This document shows positions 52,383-61,213 of a stretch of 64,000 nucleotides of DNA, piece by piece (within the stretch, counting starts at the first letter, position 1; each line of letters starts with the position of its first letter). Location: positions 1 through 64,000 of the forward strand of contig NZ_JAVDXN010000008.1 of the NCBI RefSeq assembly GCF_031457955.1, written 5' to 3'. Source of the stretch: Mixta sp031457955 (GTDB lineage Bacteria > Pseudomonadota > Gammaproteobacteria > Enterobacterales > Enterobacteriaceae). Below the pieces are notes generated by a model that ran no database searches, had not been told where the DNA came from, and saw only the letters and a list, made by a program, of their open reading frames with translations. The position numbers and the translations under genes are program-made.

Positions 52383-54164
52383 TTATGCCTGCACCAGCGG
52401 TCCGGGGTTTTTCAGATACTGCTCACGAATCGCCTTCGCCGACCAGTAAGTCAGCGCGGCGACCATGCCGGTGGGGTTATAGCCCAGCCCCTGCGGGAAA
52501 GCAGACGCGCCCGGTACGAAAACGTTCGGCACATCCCAGCTTTGCAGATAACGGTTTAGCGCGCTGGTGCGCGGATCGTCGCCCATAATGGCACCGCCGT
52601 TCATGTGGGTGGTCTGATAAACCGTGGTGTCGAAATGGGTGCCCTGCGTTTTCGGCGCGCCGATGATCTCTTTCGGGTTCATCGCTTCGGCAATTTTGCG
52701 CATTTTGCCGTGCATAAACTGCGACATCTTGATGTCGTTGTCCTGCCAGTCAAAGGTCATGCGCAGCAGCGGTTGACCAAAGGCATCCTTATAGTTCGGA
52801 TCGAGATCGAGGTAGTTGGCGCGATAGGACTGATGTGCGCCGTGCGCATCCATCGAAACATGGTGCGTATAGTGATCGGCTACCGCCGCCTTCCACTTGC
52901 TGCCCCAGCCCGGCGTGCCCTGCGGCACCGGCAGACCAGAGATCGGCTTCACGCCCGCCTGGTTAACCCAGAACGGCGAGCCGCCGACAAAGCCATATTT
53001 GCCGTGATCGAAGTTATCGGCATTGAAATCGTCCACGCCAACGCCCGCGCCGCCCGCGCCGATAAAGTTGTTGGTATGCACATCCTTGCCAAAGAACGCC
53101 TTAATGGTGGAAATATTCTGGTAGGCAAAGTTGCGCCCTACCACGCCTTCGTTGGTGATCGGGTTATAAGGTTTGCCGATGCCGGACAGCAGCATCAAAT
53201 GCACGTTATGGAACTGGAACGCGGAAAGGATCACCAGATCCGCTGGCTGCTCAACCTGACGCCCTTGCGCATCCACGTAGGTAACGCCGGTGGCGCGTTT
53301 TTTATCGTCGGTGAGATTAACGCGCAGAACATGCGAATTGTCGCGTAGCTCAAACTTCGGCTCCTGACGCAGCGCGGGCCAGATATTAACGTTCGGCGAG
53401 GCTTTGGAATACATGTAGCAGGCATAACCGCTGCAGTAGCCGCAGAAGTTGCATGGTCCCATCTGCGCGCCGTAGGTATTGGTGTAAGGCCCGGAGGTAT
53501 TTGCCGACGGTAAGTCGTAAGGATGATAGCCAACCGACTCCGCCGCTTTGGCAAACAGCTGCGCGGAGTAAGTGCGCTTCTGCGGCGGCAGCGGAAAATC
53601 ATCCGAGCGATCGGGCGCAAACGGGTTGCCGCGCCCTTCGCCAACCACTTTGCCTTTGATGCTCCAGGCCGAGCCGGAGGTGCCAAAAACTTTTTCCGCC
53701 TTGTCGAAGAACGGTTCCAGTTCTTCATAACTGACGCCAAAGTCCTGAATGGTCATGCCTTCCGGAATAAAGTTTTTGCCGTAGCGCTCTTCATAATGGC
53801 TGCGCATACGCAGTTCAATCGGATCGACGCGGAAATGAACGCCGGACCAGTGCAGGCCTGCGCCGCCGGTGCCGGTGCCGGGTAAAAAGGCGGCCAGCTG
53901 GCGATAGGGTTGCGCGGTCTGGGAAGGATTATGGCGAATAGTGACGGTGCTTTTCGACAGATCCTGGAACAGCTTTTTGCGCACGTTATAGGTCAGTTCA
54001 TCAATTACCTGCGGATAAGCGCCATCCGGGTAGGTATCGCGATGCGGGCCGCGCTCCAGCGCCACCACATGCAGGCCCGCTTCCGTCAGCTCTTTTGCCA
54101 TGATCGATCCGGCCCAGCCGAAGCCGACAATGACCGCGTCTACTTTTTTCATCTGGTTTGCCAT
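52383..54164 (-). CDS. Membrane gluconate/2-ketogluconate dehydrogenase, FAD subunit (GMC family)
   Basis: A 593-residue GMC oxidoreductase with an N-terminal FAD fold VIVGFGWAGS (residues 11-20), a Cys-rich segment GPCNFCGYCSGYACYMY near residues 240-256, and the C-terminal GMC His region (PQGLGYNPTGMVAALTYWSA). In the related FAD-glucose dehydrogenase a similar Cys-rich segment binds an iron-sulfur cluster. It lacks its own signal and is probably exported with the Tat-dependent small subunit encoded upstream. Sequence alone does not separate gluconate from 2-ketogluconate oxidation. Confidence 0.9.
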   Translation of the reverse strand: MANQMKKVDAVIVGFGWAGSIMAKELTEAGLHVVALERGPHRDTYPDGAYPQVIDELTYNVRKKLFQDLSKSTVTIRHNPSQTAQPYRQLAAFLPGTGTGGAGLHWSGVHFRVDPIELRMRSHYEERYGKNFIPEGMTIQDFGVSYEELEPFFDKAEKVFGTSGSAWSIKGKVVGEGRGNPFAPDRSDDFPLPPQKRTYSAQLFAKAAESVGYHPYDLPSANTSGPYTNTYGAQMGPCNFCGYCSGYACYMYSKASPNVNIWPALRQEPKFELRDNSHVLRVNLTDDKKRATGVTYVDAQGRQVEQPADLVILSAFQFHNVHLMLLSGIGKPYNPITNEGVVGRNFAYQNISTIKAFFGKDVHTNNFIGAGGAGVGVDDFNADNFDHGKYGFVGGSPFWVNQAGVKPISGLPVPQGTPGWGSKWKAAVADHYTHHVSMDAHGAHQSYRANYLDLDPNYKDAFGQPLLRMTFDWQDNDIKMSQFMHGKMRKIAEAMNPKEIIGAPKTQGTHFDTTVYQTTHMNGGAIMGDDPRTSALNRYLQSWDVPNVFVPGASAFPQGLGYNPTGMVAALTYWSAKAIREQYLKNPGPLVQA

Positions 54165-54166
54165 GC

Positions 54167-54907
54167 TTATGCTCTGTCTCCACGAATCGATACCGCCGGG
54201 AAGGGATAACGCTCACCGCGCTCCACCCAGTCCATAAAATCAGCGCGCGCGCCTGGGAAGCCGATCAGCTTCCAGCCCACCATCTGCTGATTACCACCAT
54301 GCAGCGGATCGCAGAAAAAGCCTTCGCGGGTATTTTGCAGCAGATAAGCAAAGAAAATTTTGGCCGGCAGCTGTTTGAAGCTGGCCTTGTTGCTTTCAAA
54401 GTCGCCCAGCAGCGCATCCTGCTGCTCAGCGCTTAACGCGGCAAAAGCTTTGCCATGCTGCTGTTGCGCCCAGGCATCCGCTTCTGCGATGCCGAGACGA
54501 TAAATTTGCTGCGGCACCAGCGGCAGCTGATAACCCAGCTCTTTCGGCACATCAGGGTCAAACGGTCCCTGCATATACCAGTTGTTGCCGGTGGCGTACG
54601 GCGTATTCATCTGACGATCGATAAACTCCGGCACGCCCGCTTCCAGTGCGCCTGGACCGCGTTCATCCGCCGGGATCAGCCGGGCAACCGCTGCTTTAAT
54701 AAAGGCGAACTCCTCGGCGGAAAACCAGGCTGGCTGATAATCGCGGGCGGTTTGCGGCCCGACGGGCGCGGCGCTATCGGCGGCTTGCGCGCTGTTACCG
54801 AGCCCCAGCGAGGCGATCCCTGAGGTGCCCATCGCCACGGCGGGCGCCAGGGTGATGGTTTTCAGGAGAAAGTTTCTCCTGGAAGTGCTTGTTTTATTTT
54901 GCGACAT
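54167..54907 (-). CDS. Membrane gluconate/2-ketogluconate dehydrogenase, subunit 3 (Tat signal)
   Basis: A 246-residue gluconate 2-dehydrogenase subunit 3 family protein with a Tat signal (SRRNFLLK at residues 9-16, hydrophobic stretch, AQAA-type cleavage region near 40-43). It is thought to escort the folded flavoprotein across the membrane. The stop lies two bases from the next gene's start, so the three subunits form one operon, transcribed from the 306-bp region that contains a GntR-type palindrome. Confidence 0.92.
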   Translation of the reverse strand: MSQNKTSTSRRNFLLKTITLAPAVAMGTSGIASLGLGNSAQAADSAAPVGPQTARDYQPAWFSAEEFAFIKAAVARLIPADERGPGALEAGVPEFIDRQMNTPYATGNNWYMQGPFDPDVPKELGYQLPLVPQQIYRLGIAEADAWAQQQHGKAFAALSAEQQDALLGDFESNKASFKQLPAKIFFAYLLQNTREGFFCDPLHGGNQQMVGWKLIGFPGARADFMDWVERGERYPFPAVSIRGDRA

Positions 54908-55213
54908 AACATTGCCTTAGCGCGCGGCTGACGGCGCAACGGTTAATTTTGATTATTATTTTAATTATCTGTAATTGAAGGGTTTTTCCAGATTCAAACC
55001 GATTGTTACCGGTAACAATGGCGGGCATTGTAACAGCAATCGCATTAAATCTTTAGCTTCAGCAAACAAAAACACACAATTTTTTTAACATTAAGCTGAC
55101 ATCTCCAGCATAGCGGCGGATAAGTTAAAACAGGCTGTAACGGCTGGTCACACCGCTCTACAGACTGTTAACACCGGGCAGGTTATAACAGAGCCCTTTA
55201 TTATGGAGGGCGT
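54908..55213. other. 306-bp divergent promoter region (dehydrogenase operon / sbmA)
   Basis: No gene seen. The dehydrogenase side carries the GntR-type palindrome at 55002-55019. The sbmA side contains several TAAC-rich stretches (55135-55190) and ends in a GGAGGG ribosome binding site. Promoter hexamers could not be fixed with confidence. Confidence 0.5.
55002..55019. promoter_or_regulatory. GntR-type operator upstream of the gluconate dehydrogenase operon
   Basis: ATTGTTACCGGTAACAAT is a perfect 18-bp palindrome that contains the TTACCGGTAA core of gluconate-repressor GntR operators in E. coli. It lies about 95 bp before the subunit 3 start. It predicts induction of the operon by gluconate. 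Confidence 0.8.
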
Positions 55214-56440
55214 ATGTTTAGTTGTTTTTTCCCCCGACCTGCGCTGTTTTTCAGCACGGCGGCACTGTTAATTTTAGCCGCGATTCTGCTTTGGTTTACC
55301 GAGGCCAGCCAGCTGGTGTTTCATCTGCCCGCTTTCGCTGCCGCTGCCGGGCAGCCGCTGCCGGATAACGCCTGGCGCTTTGTTCAACCGCATGAGCTGT
55401 GGTTTTATCTCTACTTCGCCAGCGCTACAGGGCTGTTTGCCGCCTGCTGGTTTATCTTTAGCCCACATCCGTGGCAGCGCTGGTCGGTGCTGGGTTCAGC
55501 GCTGATTCTGTTTATGACCTGGTTTGATGTGCAGGTTGGCGTCGCGATTAACGCCTGGTATCAACCCTTCTACGATCTGGTGCAACATGCCCTGAGCAAG
55601 GCAGGTTCGGTATCGATCGCCTCTTTTTATCAGCAAATCGGCGCTTTTCTCAGCATTGCGCTCATCGCGGTGGTGATTGGCGTGCTCAACGCCTTTTTTA
55701 TCAGCCACTGGGTTTTTCGCTGGCGCACAGCAATGAACAATCGCTATATGGCGCACTGGGCGCGGCTGCGCCATATTGAAGGTGCCGCGCAGCGCGTGCA
55801 GGATGACACCATGCGTTTTTCCAGCACGCTGGAAGATTGGGGCGTAGGGCTGATTCAGGCGATTATGACGCTGGTAGCGTTTTTGCCGGTGCTGGCCACG
55901 CTGTCGCAACATGTTAAAAGTGTGCCGCTGTTGGGCGCGATGCCCTATGGGCTGGTGCTGGCCGCGTTGTTGTGGTCGCTGTTTGGCACCGCGCTACTGG
56001 CGCTGGTCGGCATCAAGCTGCCGGGGTTGGAATTCCGTAACCAGCGGGTGGAAGCCGCGTGGCGTAAGGAGTTAGTGTACGGCGAGGACGATCCGCAGTA
56101 TGCCGCGCCCGCCACGGTAAAACAGCTGTTTAGTCGGGTGCGCCATAACTATTTCCGCCTGTGGTTTCATTACCTCTATTTCAACGTTACCCGCATTCTT
56201 TATCTGCAAGTGGATAACGTTTTTGGCGTGTTTATTCTGTTTCCGGCGATTATTGCGGGCACCCTGACGCTGGGTTTACTTCAGCAGATCACCAACGTAT
56301 TCGATCAGGTGCGCGCCTCGTTTCAGTATTTGATTACCTCCTGGTCTACGCTGGTCTCCCTGATGTCGATTTATAAACGCCTGCGCAGCTTTGAGCGCGT
56401 TATCGACGGCAAAGCGTTAGCTGAAACCATAACGGAGTAA
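55214..56440 (+). CDS. sbmA: Peptide antibiotic transporter SbmA
   Basis: A 408-residue inner-membrane SbmA/BacA-type transporter (E. coli SbmA is 406) with about eight transmembrane helices and no ATPase domain; uptake is driven by the proton gradient. It imports Pro-rich antimicrobial peptides, microcins B17 and J25 and bleomycin in relatives. Typical segments are WFDVQVGVAINAWYQPFYDL, HWVFRWRTAMNNRYM and RIEGAAQRVQDDTMRF-like HIEGAAQRVQDDTMRFS. GGAGGG precedes the ATG. It is transcribed away from the dehydrogenase operon. Confidence 0.95.
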   Translation: MFSCFFPRPALFFSTAALLILAAILLWFTEASQLVFHLPAFAAAAGQPLPDNAWRFVQPHELWFYLYFASATGLFAACWFIFSPHPWQRWSVLGSALILFMTWFDVQVGVAINAWYQPFYDLVQHALSKAGSVSIASFYQQIGAFLSIALIAVVIGVLNAFFISHWVFRWRTAMNNRYMAHWARLRHIEGAAQRVQDDTMRFSSTLEDWGVGLIQAIMTLVAFLPVLATLSQHVKSVPLLGAMPYGLVLAALLWSLFGTALLALVGIKLPGLEFRNQRVEAAWRKELVYGEDDPQYAAPATVKQLFSRVRHNYFRLWFHYLYFNVTRILYLQVDNVFGVFILFPAIIAGTLTLGLLQQITNVFDQVRASFQYLITSWSTLVSLMSIYKRLRSFERVIDGKALAETITE

Positions 56441-56543
56441 ACGTAAAAGATTACGAGCCGCTACGCAAAATCGGTAATGCATTGATTATCCAGCCTCCTT
56501 TCGCTGTTACTCCGCCAGCAATTGTTTAAAAATAAAGCAGGGC

Positions 56544-56581
56544 GCGCCTCTGTTGACGATCGTCAACAGAGGCGCTACATT
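56544..56581 (+). promoter_or_regulatory. Promoter with 32-bp perfect palindromic operator
   Basis: Positions 56544-56575 are a perfect palindrome (GCGCCTCTGTTGACGA and its exact complement). Within it lies TTGACG (56553-56558), which is exactly 17 bp from TACATT (56576-56581): a good sigma-70 promoter with the operator covering the -35 and spacer. The start codon of the HTH gene follows at 56636, so a protein binding the palindrome would block transcription. Confidence 0.75.
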
Positions 56582-56635
56582 CACTGCTATCCACAGCTGT
56601 GCGATTGATGTTGCACCTCACATCAGGAGGAACTG

Positions 56636-57187
56636 ATGATTTATCACTTTACTCTCACGCTTGCCGACGTGAATGCCCACACGCCAGGGCTGGAAGATGC
56701 GCTCTTTGAGTGCGGCTGTGATGATGCCCTGCTCTGTTTTTACGGCAATACGGTTTACCTTGAATTCGATCGTGAAAGCAGTTGCTTTGAGCACGCCTTA
56801 CTGAGCGCTATCGCTGATATTGAAAGCAGCACGTTATCAGTACGCGTTGCCTCGGTGGATGCCACGCTGCTAGGGCTGAGTGATATCGCTCAACGCAGTC
56901 AGCTCTCACGTCAGGCGATTGCGATGCTGAAAGATGGCACGCGCGGGCCAGGAAGTTTCCCGGCACCGGTACAGCGGCTTACCGGCTCTTCTCCGCTATG
57001 GCGTTGGGCCAGCGTGGCACGCTGGCTGCATGAAAATGGCAAACTTAGCGCTGAAATGGCAGAAAATGCGCAGATAATGGAGAACATTAATCTGGCGCTG
57101 GCGCTGCGGGCAACGCCGCAGCGCCAGTATGTTACGCAACTGGCTCAGCGCCTGGCAGAACGTGCCGGGCCATGCGATGTTAGTTAA
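56636..57187 (+). CDS. Helix-turn-helix DNA-binding protein of unknown role
   Basis: A 183-residue protein. Residues 1-75 form an alpha/beta domain (MIYHFTLTLADVN to SVRVASVDATLLG) and residues about 78-135 an HTH/AlpA-like segment (LSDIAQRSQLSRQAIAMLKD). I do not recognise a named family. The ribosome binding site AGGAGG is strong and the promoter carries a 32-bp palindrome, suggesting autoregulation. It overlaps the convergent dihydroxyacetone kinase gene by 8 bp at the 3' end. Confidence 0.75.
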   Translation: MIYHFTLTLADVNAHTPGLEDALFECGCDDALLCFYGNTVYLEFDRESSCFEHALLSAIADIESSTLSVRVASVDATLLGLSDIAQRSQLSRQAIAMLKDGTRGPGSFPAPVQRLTGSSPLWRWASVARWLHENGKLSAEMAENAQIMENINLALALRATPQRQYVTQLAQRLAERAGPCDVS

Positions 57188-58817
57188 GCGCAGCGAACAC
57201 ACGCTCAACGGCATACGCGCCGGGATCCTTAACGCCGTTGAGGCTTTCCTGATTCAGATAGGAAGAACGACCCGCCTTCGCCGCGCCCATGCTGGCCGTC
57301 GATTCCGCGCCCTGCCGCGCGGCGGCGGCGGCCTCGCTTAGCCCTTTTCCGGCTATCAGCGCCTGCAATGCCGGTTCCAGCGCATCAATTAATGTGCGGT
57401 CGCCAATGCGTGCGCCACCGTAGTGTTTCATACGATCCAGACCCGCCATCAACGCCTGCGGCAAAGGCTTGCCCGCGTCCAGCTGCTGTCCGGCGGCGGT
57501 AAACATAATCGACATCAGTACGCCGCTGGAGCCGCCCATCACCACCGCCAGCTGCTCGCCGACCAGCGTCAATAAACGGGCTGGTTCATTAAACGGCAAC
57601 GCCTGCTGCTGGCTGGCTTGCAAAATCTTACGCGCGCCTGCGGCAAACGTCGATCCGGTATCGCCATCACCTACTTTGGCATCCAGCTGATTCAGCTCGC
57701 TTTCCAGATCCACCAGCGTTTGGCAGATTTTATCCACCACGCGCTGTACGGCGGCATTGGCAGAAGGCTGCGCCTGCGGCGGACGCTTGATCGCTTCTCC
57801 TTTGATCGTCGCGGGCGTAACCCGCTGCTGTAGCGGCTGCCAGCCGCTGGCTTCTACCGGCGCCTGTAGCGCCTGCAGTCGCTCATCATCCAGCAGCAGC
57901 GTGGTGAGAGAAAAACCTTTCATATCCAGCGAGCTCACCAGCGTTGCCGGACCCATCAGATGACTTAGCCGCTCTGCCAGCGGCGACCGTAGCGCTTCTC
58001 GCGCCAGCACGCCCAGTTCCAATACTGAGAAACCGCCAAGGTTATTGATCAGCAATAGCGCCTTTTTGCCTTCCGGTACCTTTTCCGCCAGTTTTCCCGT
58101 CATGATCTGCACAATTTCACGGCTGTTCTGCGTTTTTAGCGTCGTGACACCCGGCTCACCGTGAATGCCCATACCCAGTTCGCTCTCGCCTTCCGCTACG
58201 CGGTTATCCTGCGGCTCGCCGGGGATATGACAGGTAGCAAACGCCAGGCCGATGCTGGCGGTATCCGTAATCGCCTGTTGGGCGCGTTGCGTCACCTCTT
58301 CCAGCGCAGCGCCCTGTTCGGCGTAGTAACCGGCCAGCTTATGAATCAACACGGTGCCGGCCAGGCCGCGCGGCTGCGGATTTTCCGGCAGCGCGATATC
58401 ATCTTTTACGATAGCCAGCTCGACTTTGTAGCCCAGCGCGCGCGCTTTCTCTGCTGCCAGGCCGAAATTCAGCCGATCGCCGGTATAGTTTTTCACGATC
58501 AGCAAACAGCCCGCTTCGCCGGTTACGTTAATTATGGCGCTAAGCACTGCGTCAACGCTGGGCGAGGCAAACACATCGCCGCATACGGCGGCGGTCAGCA
58601 TTCCTTTGCCAACAAAGCCGACGTGTGCAGGTTCATGCCCGGAACCACCGCCGGAAATCAGCGCCACCTTGCGCTTATCCCAGTCGCTGCGCATCACCAC
58701 GCGAATTCCCTCTCCGGCCTCCAGGCGGCTCAGGTTATGGAAAGGCGTGGTAAGCAACGCCCCTTCGATCGCTTCGTTCACCAGTTCGCTTTTGTCGTTC
58801 ATGAAAAACTGACTCAT
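57180..58817 (-). CDS. ATP-dependent dihydroxyacetone kinase (fused DhaK-DhaL)
   Basis: A 545-residue fused kinase of the Citrobacter freundii type: DhaK domain (about residues 1-330) with GGGSGHEPAH (56-65) and substrate-binding His219 in MGIHGEPG, and an ATP-binding DhaL domain (about 355-545) with the Mg2+ motif KVGDGDTGST. It phosphorylates dihydroxyacetone with ATP, not through the PTS, and can also act on glyceraldehyde. GAGAGGAAACC precedes the ATG. Stand-alone gene; no glycerol dehydrogenase neighbour. Confidence 0.94.
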   Translation of the reverse strand: MSQFFMNDKSELVNEAIEGALLTTPFHNLSRLEAGEGIRVVMRSDWDKRKVALISGGGSGHEPAHVGFVGKGMLTAAVCGDVFASPSVDAVLSAIINVTGEAGCLLIVKNYTGDRLNFGLAAEKARALGYKVELAIVKDDIALPENPQPRGLAGTVLIHKLAGYYAEQGAALEEVTQRAQQAITDTASIGLAFATCHIPGEPQDNRVAEGESELGMGIHGEPGVTTLKTQNSREIVQIMTGKLAEKVPEGKKALLLINNLGGFSVLELGVLAREALRSPLAERLSHLMGPATLVSSLDMKGFSLTTLLLDDERLQALQAPVEASGWQPLQQRVTPATIKGEAIKRPPQAQPSANAAVQRVVDKICQTLVDLESELNQLDAKVGDGDTGSTFAAGARKILQASQQQALPFNEPARLLTLVGEQLAVVMGGSSGVLMSIMFTAAGQQLDAGKPLPQALMAGLDRMKHYGGARIGDRTLIDALEPALQALIAGKGLSEAAAAARQGAESTASMGAAKAGRSSYLNQESLNGVKDPGAYAVERVFAALN

Positions 58818-58956
58818 GGTTTCCTCTCTGTGTTGACGCGCTCAGGCACAGCGGCGCAAAAGGTTAACTGTAGTTGAAGCTGTAAGAGATTTGATAGCGG
58901 CTGGTTGTTATGCGGGCAGTAAAAATCGCAGCGACCACTAAAGTAACCCCAACAAC

Positions 58957-59298
58957 CCCGGCTGCTTTTCCGCGAGAGAAACGTTGGAAGAGGCCATTAC
59001 CAACGCGAAAGAAGCGATCACCGGTCATATTGAGCTGTTAATTGAGCTGGGCCAGGACATTCCAGCCGTTTCCTCTGTCGGTAAACTGGCGAAAAATCGT
59101 GAATTTGCCGGTTATACCTGGGCGTTGGTTGAGGTGGATGTTATTCGGTTGTTAGGCGGGTCTGAAAAAATCAATGTTACCTTGCCTAAGTCATTGATTG
59201 ACCGTATTGATCGCTGGGTAGCAACGCATCCAGAATTTAAAAGTCGCTCAGGGTTTCTTGCCCAGGCGGCGCTGGAACGTATTATCACCGCACGCTAA
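58957..59298 (+). pseudogene. N-terminally truncated hicB-type antitoxin remnant
   Basis: The frame from 58957 reads PGCFSARETLEEAITNAKEA, the inner part of a HicB fold, followed by an intact C-terminal ribbon-helix-helix domain (INVTLPKSLIDRIDRWVATH). The first 20 or so residues of HicB are missing and a stop (TAA at 58939) lies in frame just upstream; the only possible start is a TTG at 58984. No hicA toxin gene adjoins. It may still express a 104-residue DNA-binding fragment but looks like a decaying orphan. Confidence 0.7.
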
Positions 59299-59329
59299 AA
59301 CGGCCTCTCTGCACGGAGAAGCCGCTTTT
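59297..59329. terminator. Bidirectional hairpin between hicB remnant and chemoreceptor gene
   Basis: AAAACGGCCTCTC pairs, with two single-base interruptions, with GGAGAAGCCGCTTTT. The flanking A and T runs would allow termination in either direction between these convergent genes. Confidence 0.6.
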
Positions 59330-59372
59330 GGCATCCGGTTAACGAGGCCGGGCTTTGCACCCGGCGCAAGGA

Positions 59373-60917
59373 TTAACGGAAAACGCTGATCGCCTCCACC
59401 AGACGCGTAGCCTGACGCGTCATGCGCCCTGATGCTTCCGCGCCTTCCAGTACGCGCGCCGCGTTTTGATGGGTAATATCGTCCAGGTTTTCTACCGCCT
59501 GGCTTACTTCGCTTAACGCAGTGGCCTGCTCCGCCGTGGCGGCGCTAATCTGGCCAATCAGCGTTGACACGCCCTCTACCCGCTCAACGATCTCCTGCAT
59601 GGTGCTGCCGGTCTGATTAACCTGGCCGGTGCCGGTTTCAACGCGTTTGACGCTGGTTTCCACCAGCATTTTGATTTCGCTGGCGGCTTTGGCGCTGCGA
59701 CTCGCCAGATTACGCACTTCGCCAGCCACCACCGCGAATCCTTTGCCCTGCTCGCCCGCGCGCGCCGCTTCAACCGCCGCGTTTAACGCCAGGATATTGG
59801 TCTGGAAAGCAATGCCATCGATAACGCTGATAATGTCGGCGATTTTTTTCGAACTCTCGGCAATGTCGCTCATCATGCTGACCATTTCGCGCATCGATTC
59901 GCCCCCTTTTTTCGCCGCCTCACTGGTGGTGATGGAAAGCTGGTTAACCTCCGCCGCGCTCTCTTTGTTGCTTTTTACCGTCGCGGTCATTTCGTTCATG
60001 GTGGCGGCGGTTTGCTGAACATTGGCTGCCGCCTGCTCGGTACGCTGGCTCAGTTCATCATTGCTGCGCGCCATGGCGTCGCTGGCGCTCATCACGTTAA
60101 TCGCCTGTCCGCTTACGTCATCCACCAGCCAGCGAAACATCAGGCCCAGCTGACCAATAGCGCGCAGCGTGGTGCCCACTTCATCCACCCGATCCATCAA
60201 ATCGACTTTATGGCTGTTGCCGGTGGCGACGTCGAGCGCCTGCTGGCAAACCCGCTCGATGGGACGGGAAATCTGCTGTTCCAGCCAGAAATTGGCAACC
60301 AGCAACAGCAAGGCCATACCCAGACTAAACATGCCCAGCGCACCCGCCGTCATGCCCAGCACCCAGACGCCGACGATGGTTAACGGCAGCAGCGCCAGCA
60401 GCGTAGAACGAATACGCCAGCGCAGTGGCATGGTCTTGAACATTGAGCGCCAGCGCCGCCAGCCGCTATAGACCAGCAGGCCCTGATGAAATTTTCGACC
60501 TTTATGACGTCCGGCACGAAAATCACCATAGAGCGCTTCCGTCTCGCTAATTTCCGCCTGCGTGGGTTTGGTGCGCACCGACATATAGCCATGCACGGCC
60601 CCTTTGCGCATCACCGGGATCGCGTTGGCACGCACCCAATAGTGATCGCCGTTTTTACGCCGGTTTTTAACCAGCGCCGACCACGGCAGTCCACGCTTCA
60701 GCGTGGCCCACATGTCCGCAAAGGCTTCCGGCGGCATATCAGGGTGCCGCACCATATTATGCGGCTGACCATTGATCTCTTCAGGGGTAAAACCGCTGAC
60801 ATCAATAAACGCATCGTTGGCATAGGTGATGTAACTGTTAAGGTCGGTGGTCGACATCAGCGTTGCGTCATCGCTAAACGCAAACTCCTGATGAGTGACA
60901 GGCTGATTGTTACGCAT
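59373..60917 (-). CDS. Aer-like chemoreceptor (PAS domain MCP)
   Basis: A 514-residue methyl-accepting chemotaxis protein of the Aer type. An N-terminal PAS domain (about residues 10-120, NGQPHNMVRHPDMPPEAF) probably binds FAD and senses redox state; no periplasmic domain follows. Membrane helices lie near 165-210, then a HAMP region and the cytoplasmic signalling domain with the conserved hairpin tip DIISVIDGIAFQTNILALNA and EQGKGFAVVAGEVRNLA. A candidate sigma-28 promoter lies upstream. E. coli Aer is similar in length (506). Confidence 0.93.
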   Translation of the reverse strand: MRNNQPVTHQEFAFSDDATLMSTTDLNSYITYANDAFIDVSGFTPEEINGQPHNMVRHPDMPPEAFADMWATLKRGLPWSALVKNRRKNGDHYWVRANAIPVMRKGAVHGYMSVRTKPTQAEISETEALYGDFRAGRHKGRKFHQGLLVYSGWRRWRSMFKTMPLRWRIRSTLLALLPLTIVGVWVLGMTAGALGMFSLGMALLLLVANFWLEQQISRPIERVCQQALDVATGNSHKVDLMDRVDEVGTTLRAIGQLGLMFRWLVDDVSGQAINVMSASDAMARSNDELSQRTEQAAANVQQTAATMNEMTATVKSNKESAAEVNQLSITTSEAAKKGGESMREMVSMMSDIAESSKKIADIISVIDGIAFQTNILALNAAVEAARAGEQGKGFAVVAGEVRNLASRSAKAASEIKMLVETSVKRVETGTGQVNQTGSTMQEIVERVEGVSTLIGQISAATAEQATALSEVSQAVENLDDITHQNAARVLEGAEASGRMTRQATRLVEAISVFR

Positions 60918-60979
60918 GAAATGAGTTCCTTGAACGAGGCACAGAGCCAGATGCGGTGAATAGATTATATTTTTTTATA

Positions 60980-61007
60980 GTTTCGGCATTTCATGGGCAG
61001 ATCTTTA
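60980..61007 (-). promoter_or_regulatory. Candidate sigma-28 promoter of the chemoreceptor gene
   Basis: On the minus strand TAAAGATC and GCCGAAAC are separated by 12 bp. The consensus is TAAAGTTT-N11-GCCGATAA, so spacing is one base long and both boxes have mismatches. Position, 63 bp before the start codon, fits a flagellar-regulon gene. Confidence 0.4.
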
Positions 61008-61168
61008 GCGGGGAAAAAGCGGTTTATTTCGCTGGCGGTCGCGTTTTAAGCATTATTCCTGGCGGGCAAAAGAAAAAGCGGCGCAAAAAACCCGCTTAAT
61101 CAAAACCATAAGGTTTTATTTAGGGTAGAACGAATGGATGTTTAACCTGCGATAAAAACGAGAGATTA

Positions 61169-61204
61169 GGCAGCTAACACGATCGATGCATTGAGTTAGC
61201 TGCC
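61169..61204 (-). terminator. Hairpin downstream of murQ
   Basis: GGCAGCTAAC pairs perfectly with GTTAGCTGCC around 16 bases, 10 bp after the murQ stop. The following TAATCTCTCGTTTTT on the minus strand is an imperfect T-tract, so Rho-independent termination is likely but unproven. Confidence 0.6.
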
Positions 61205-61213
61205 CAGGGGATG

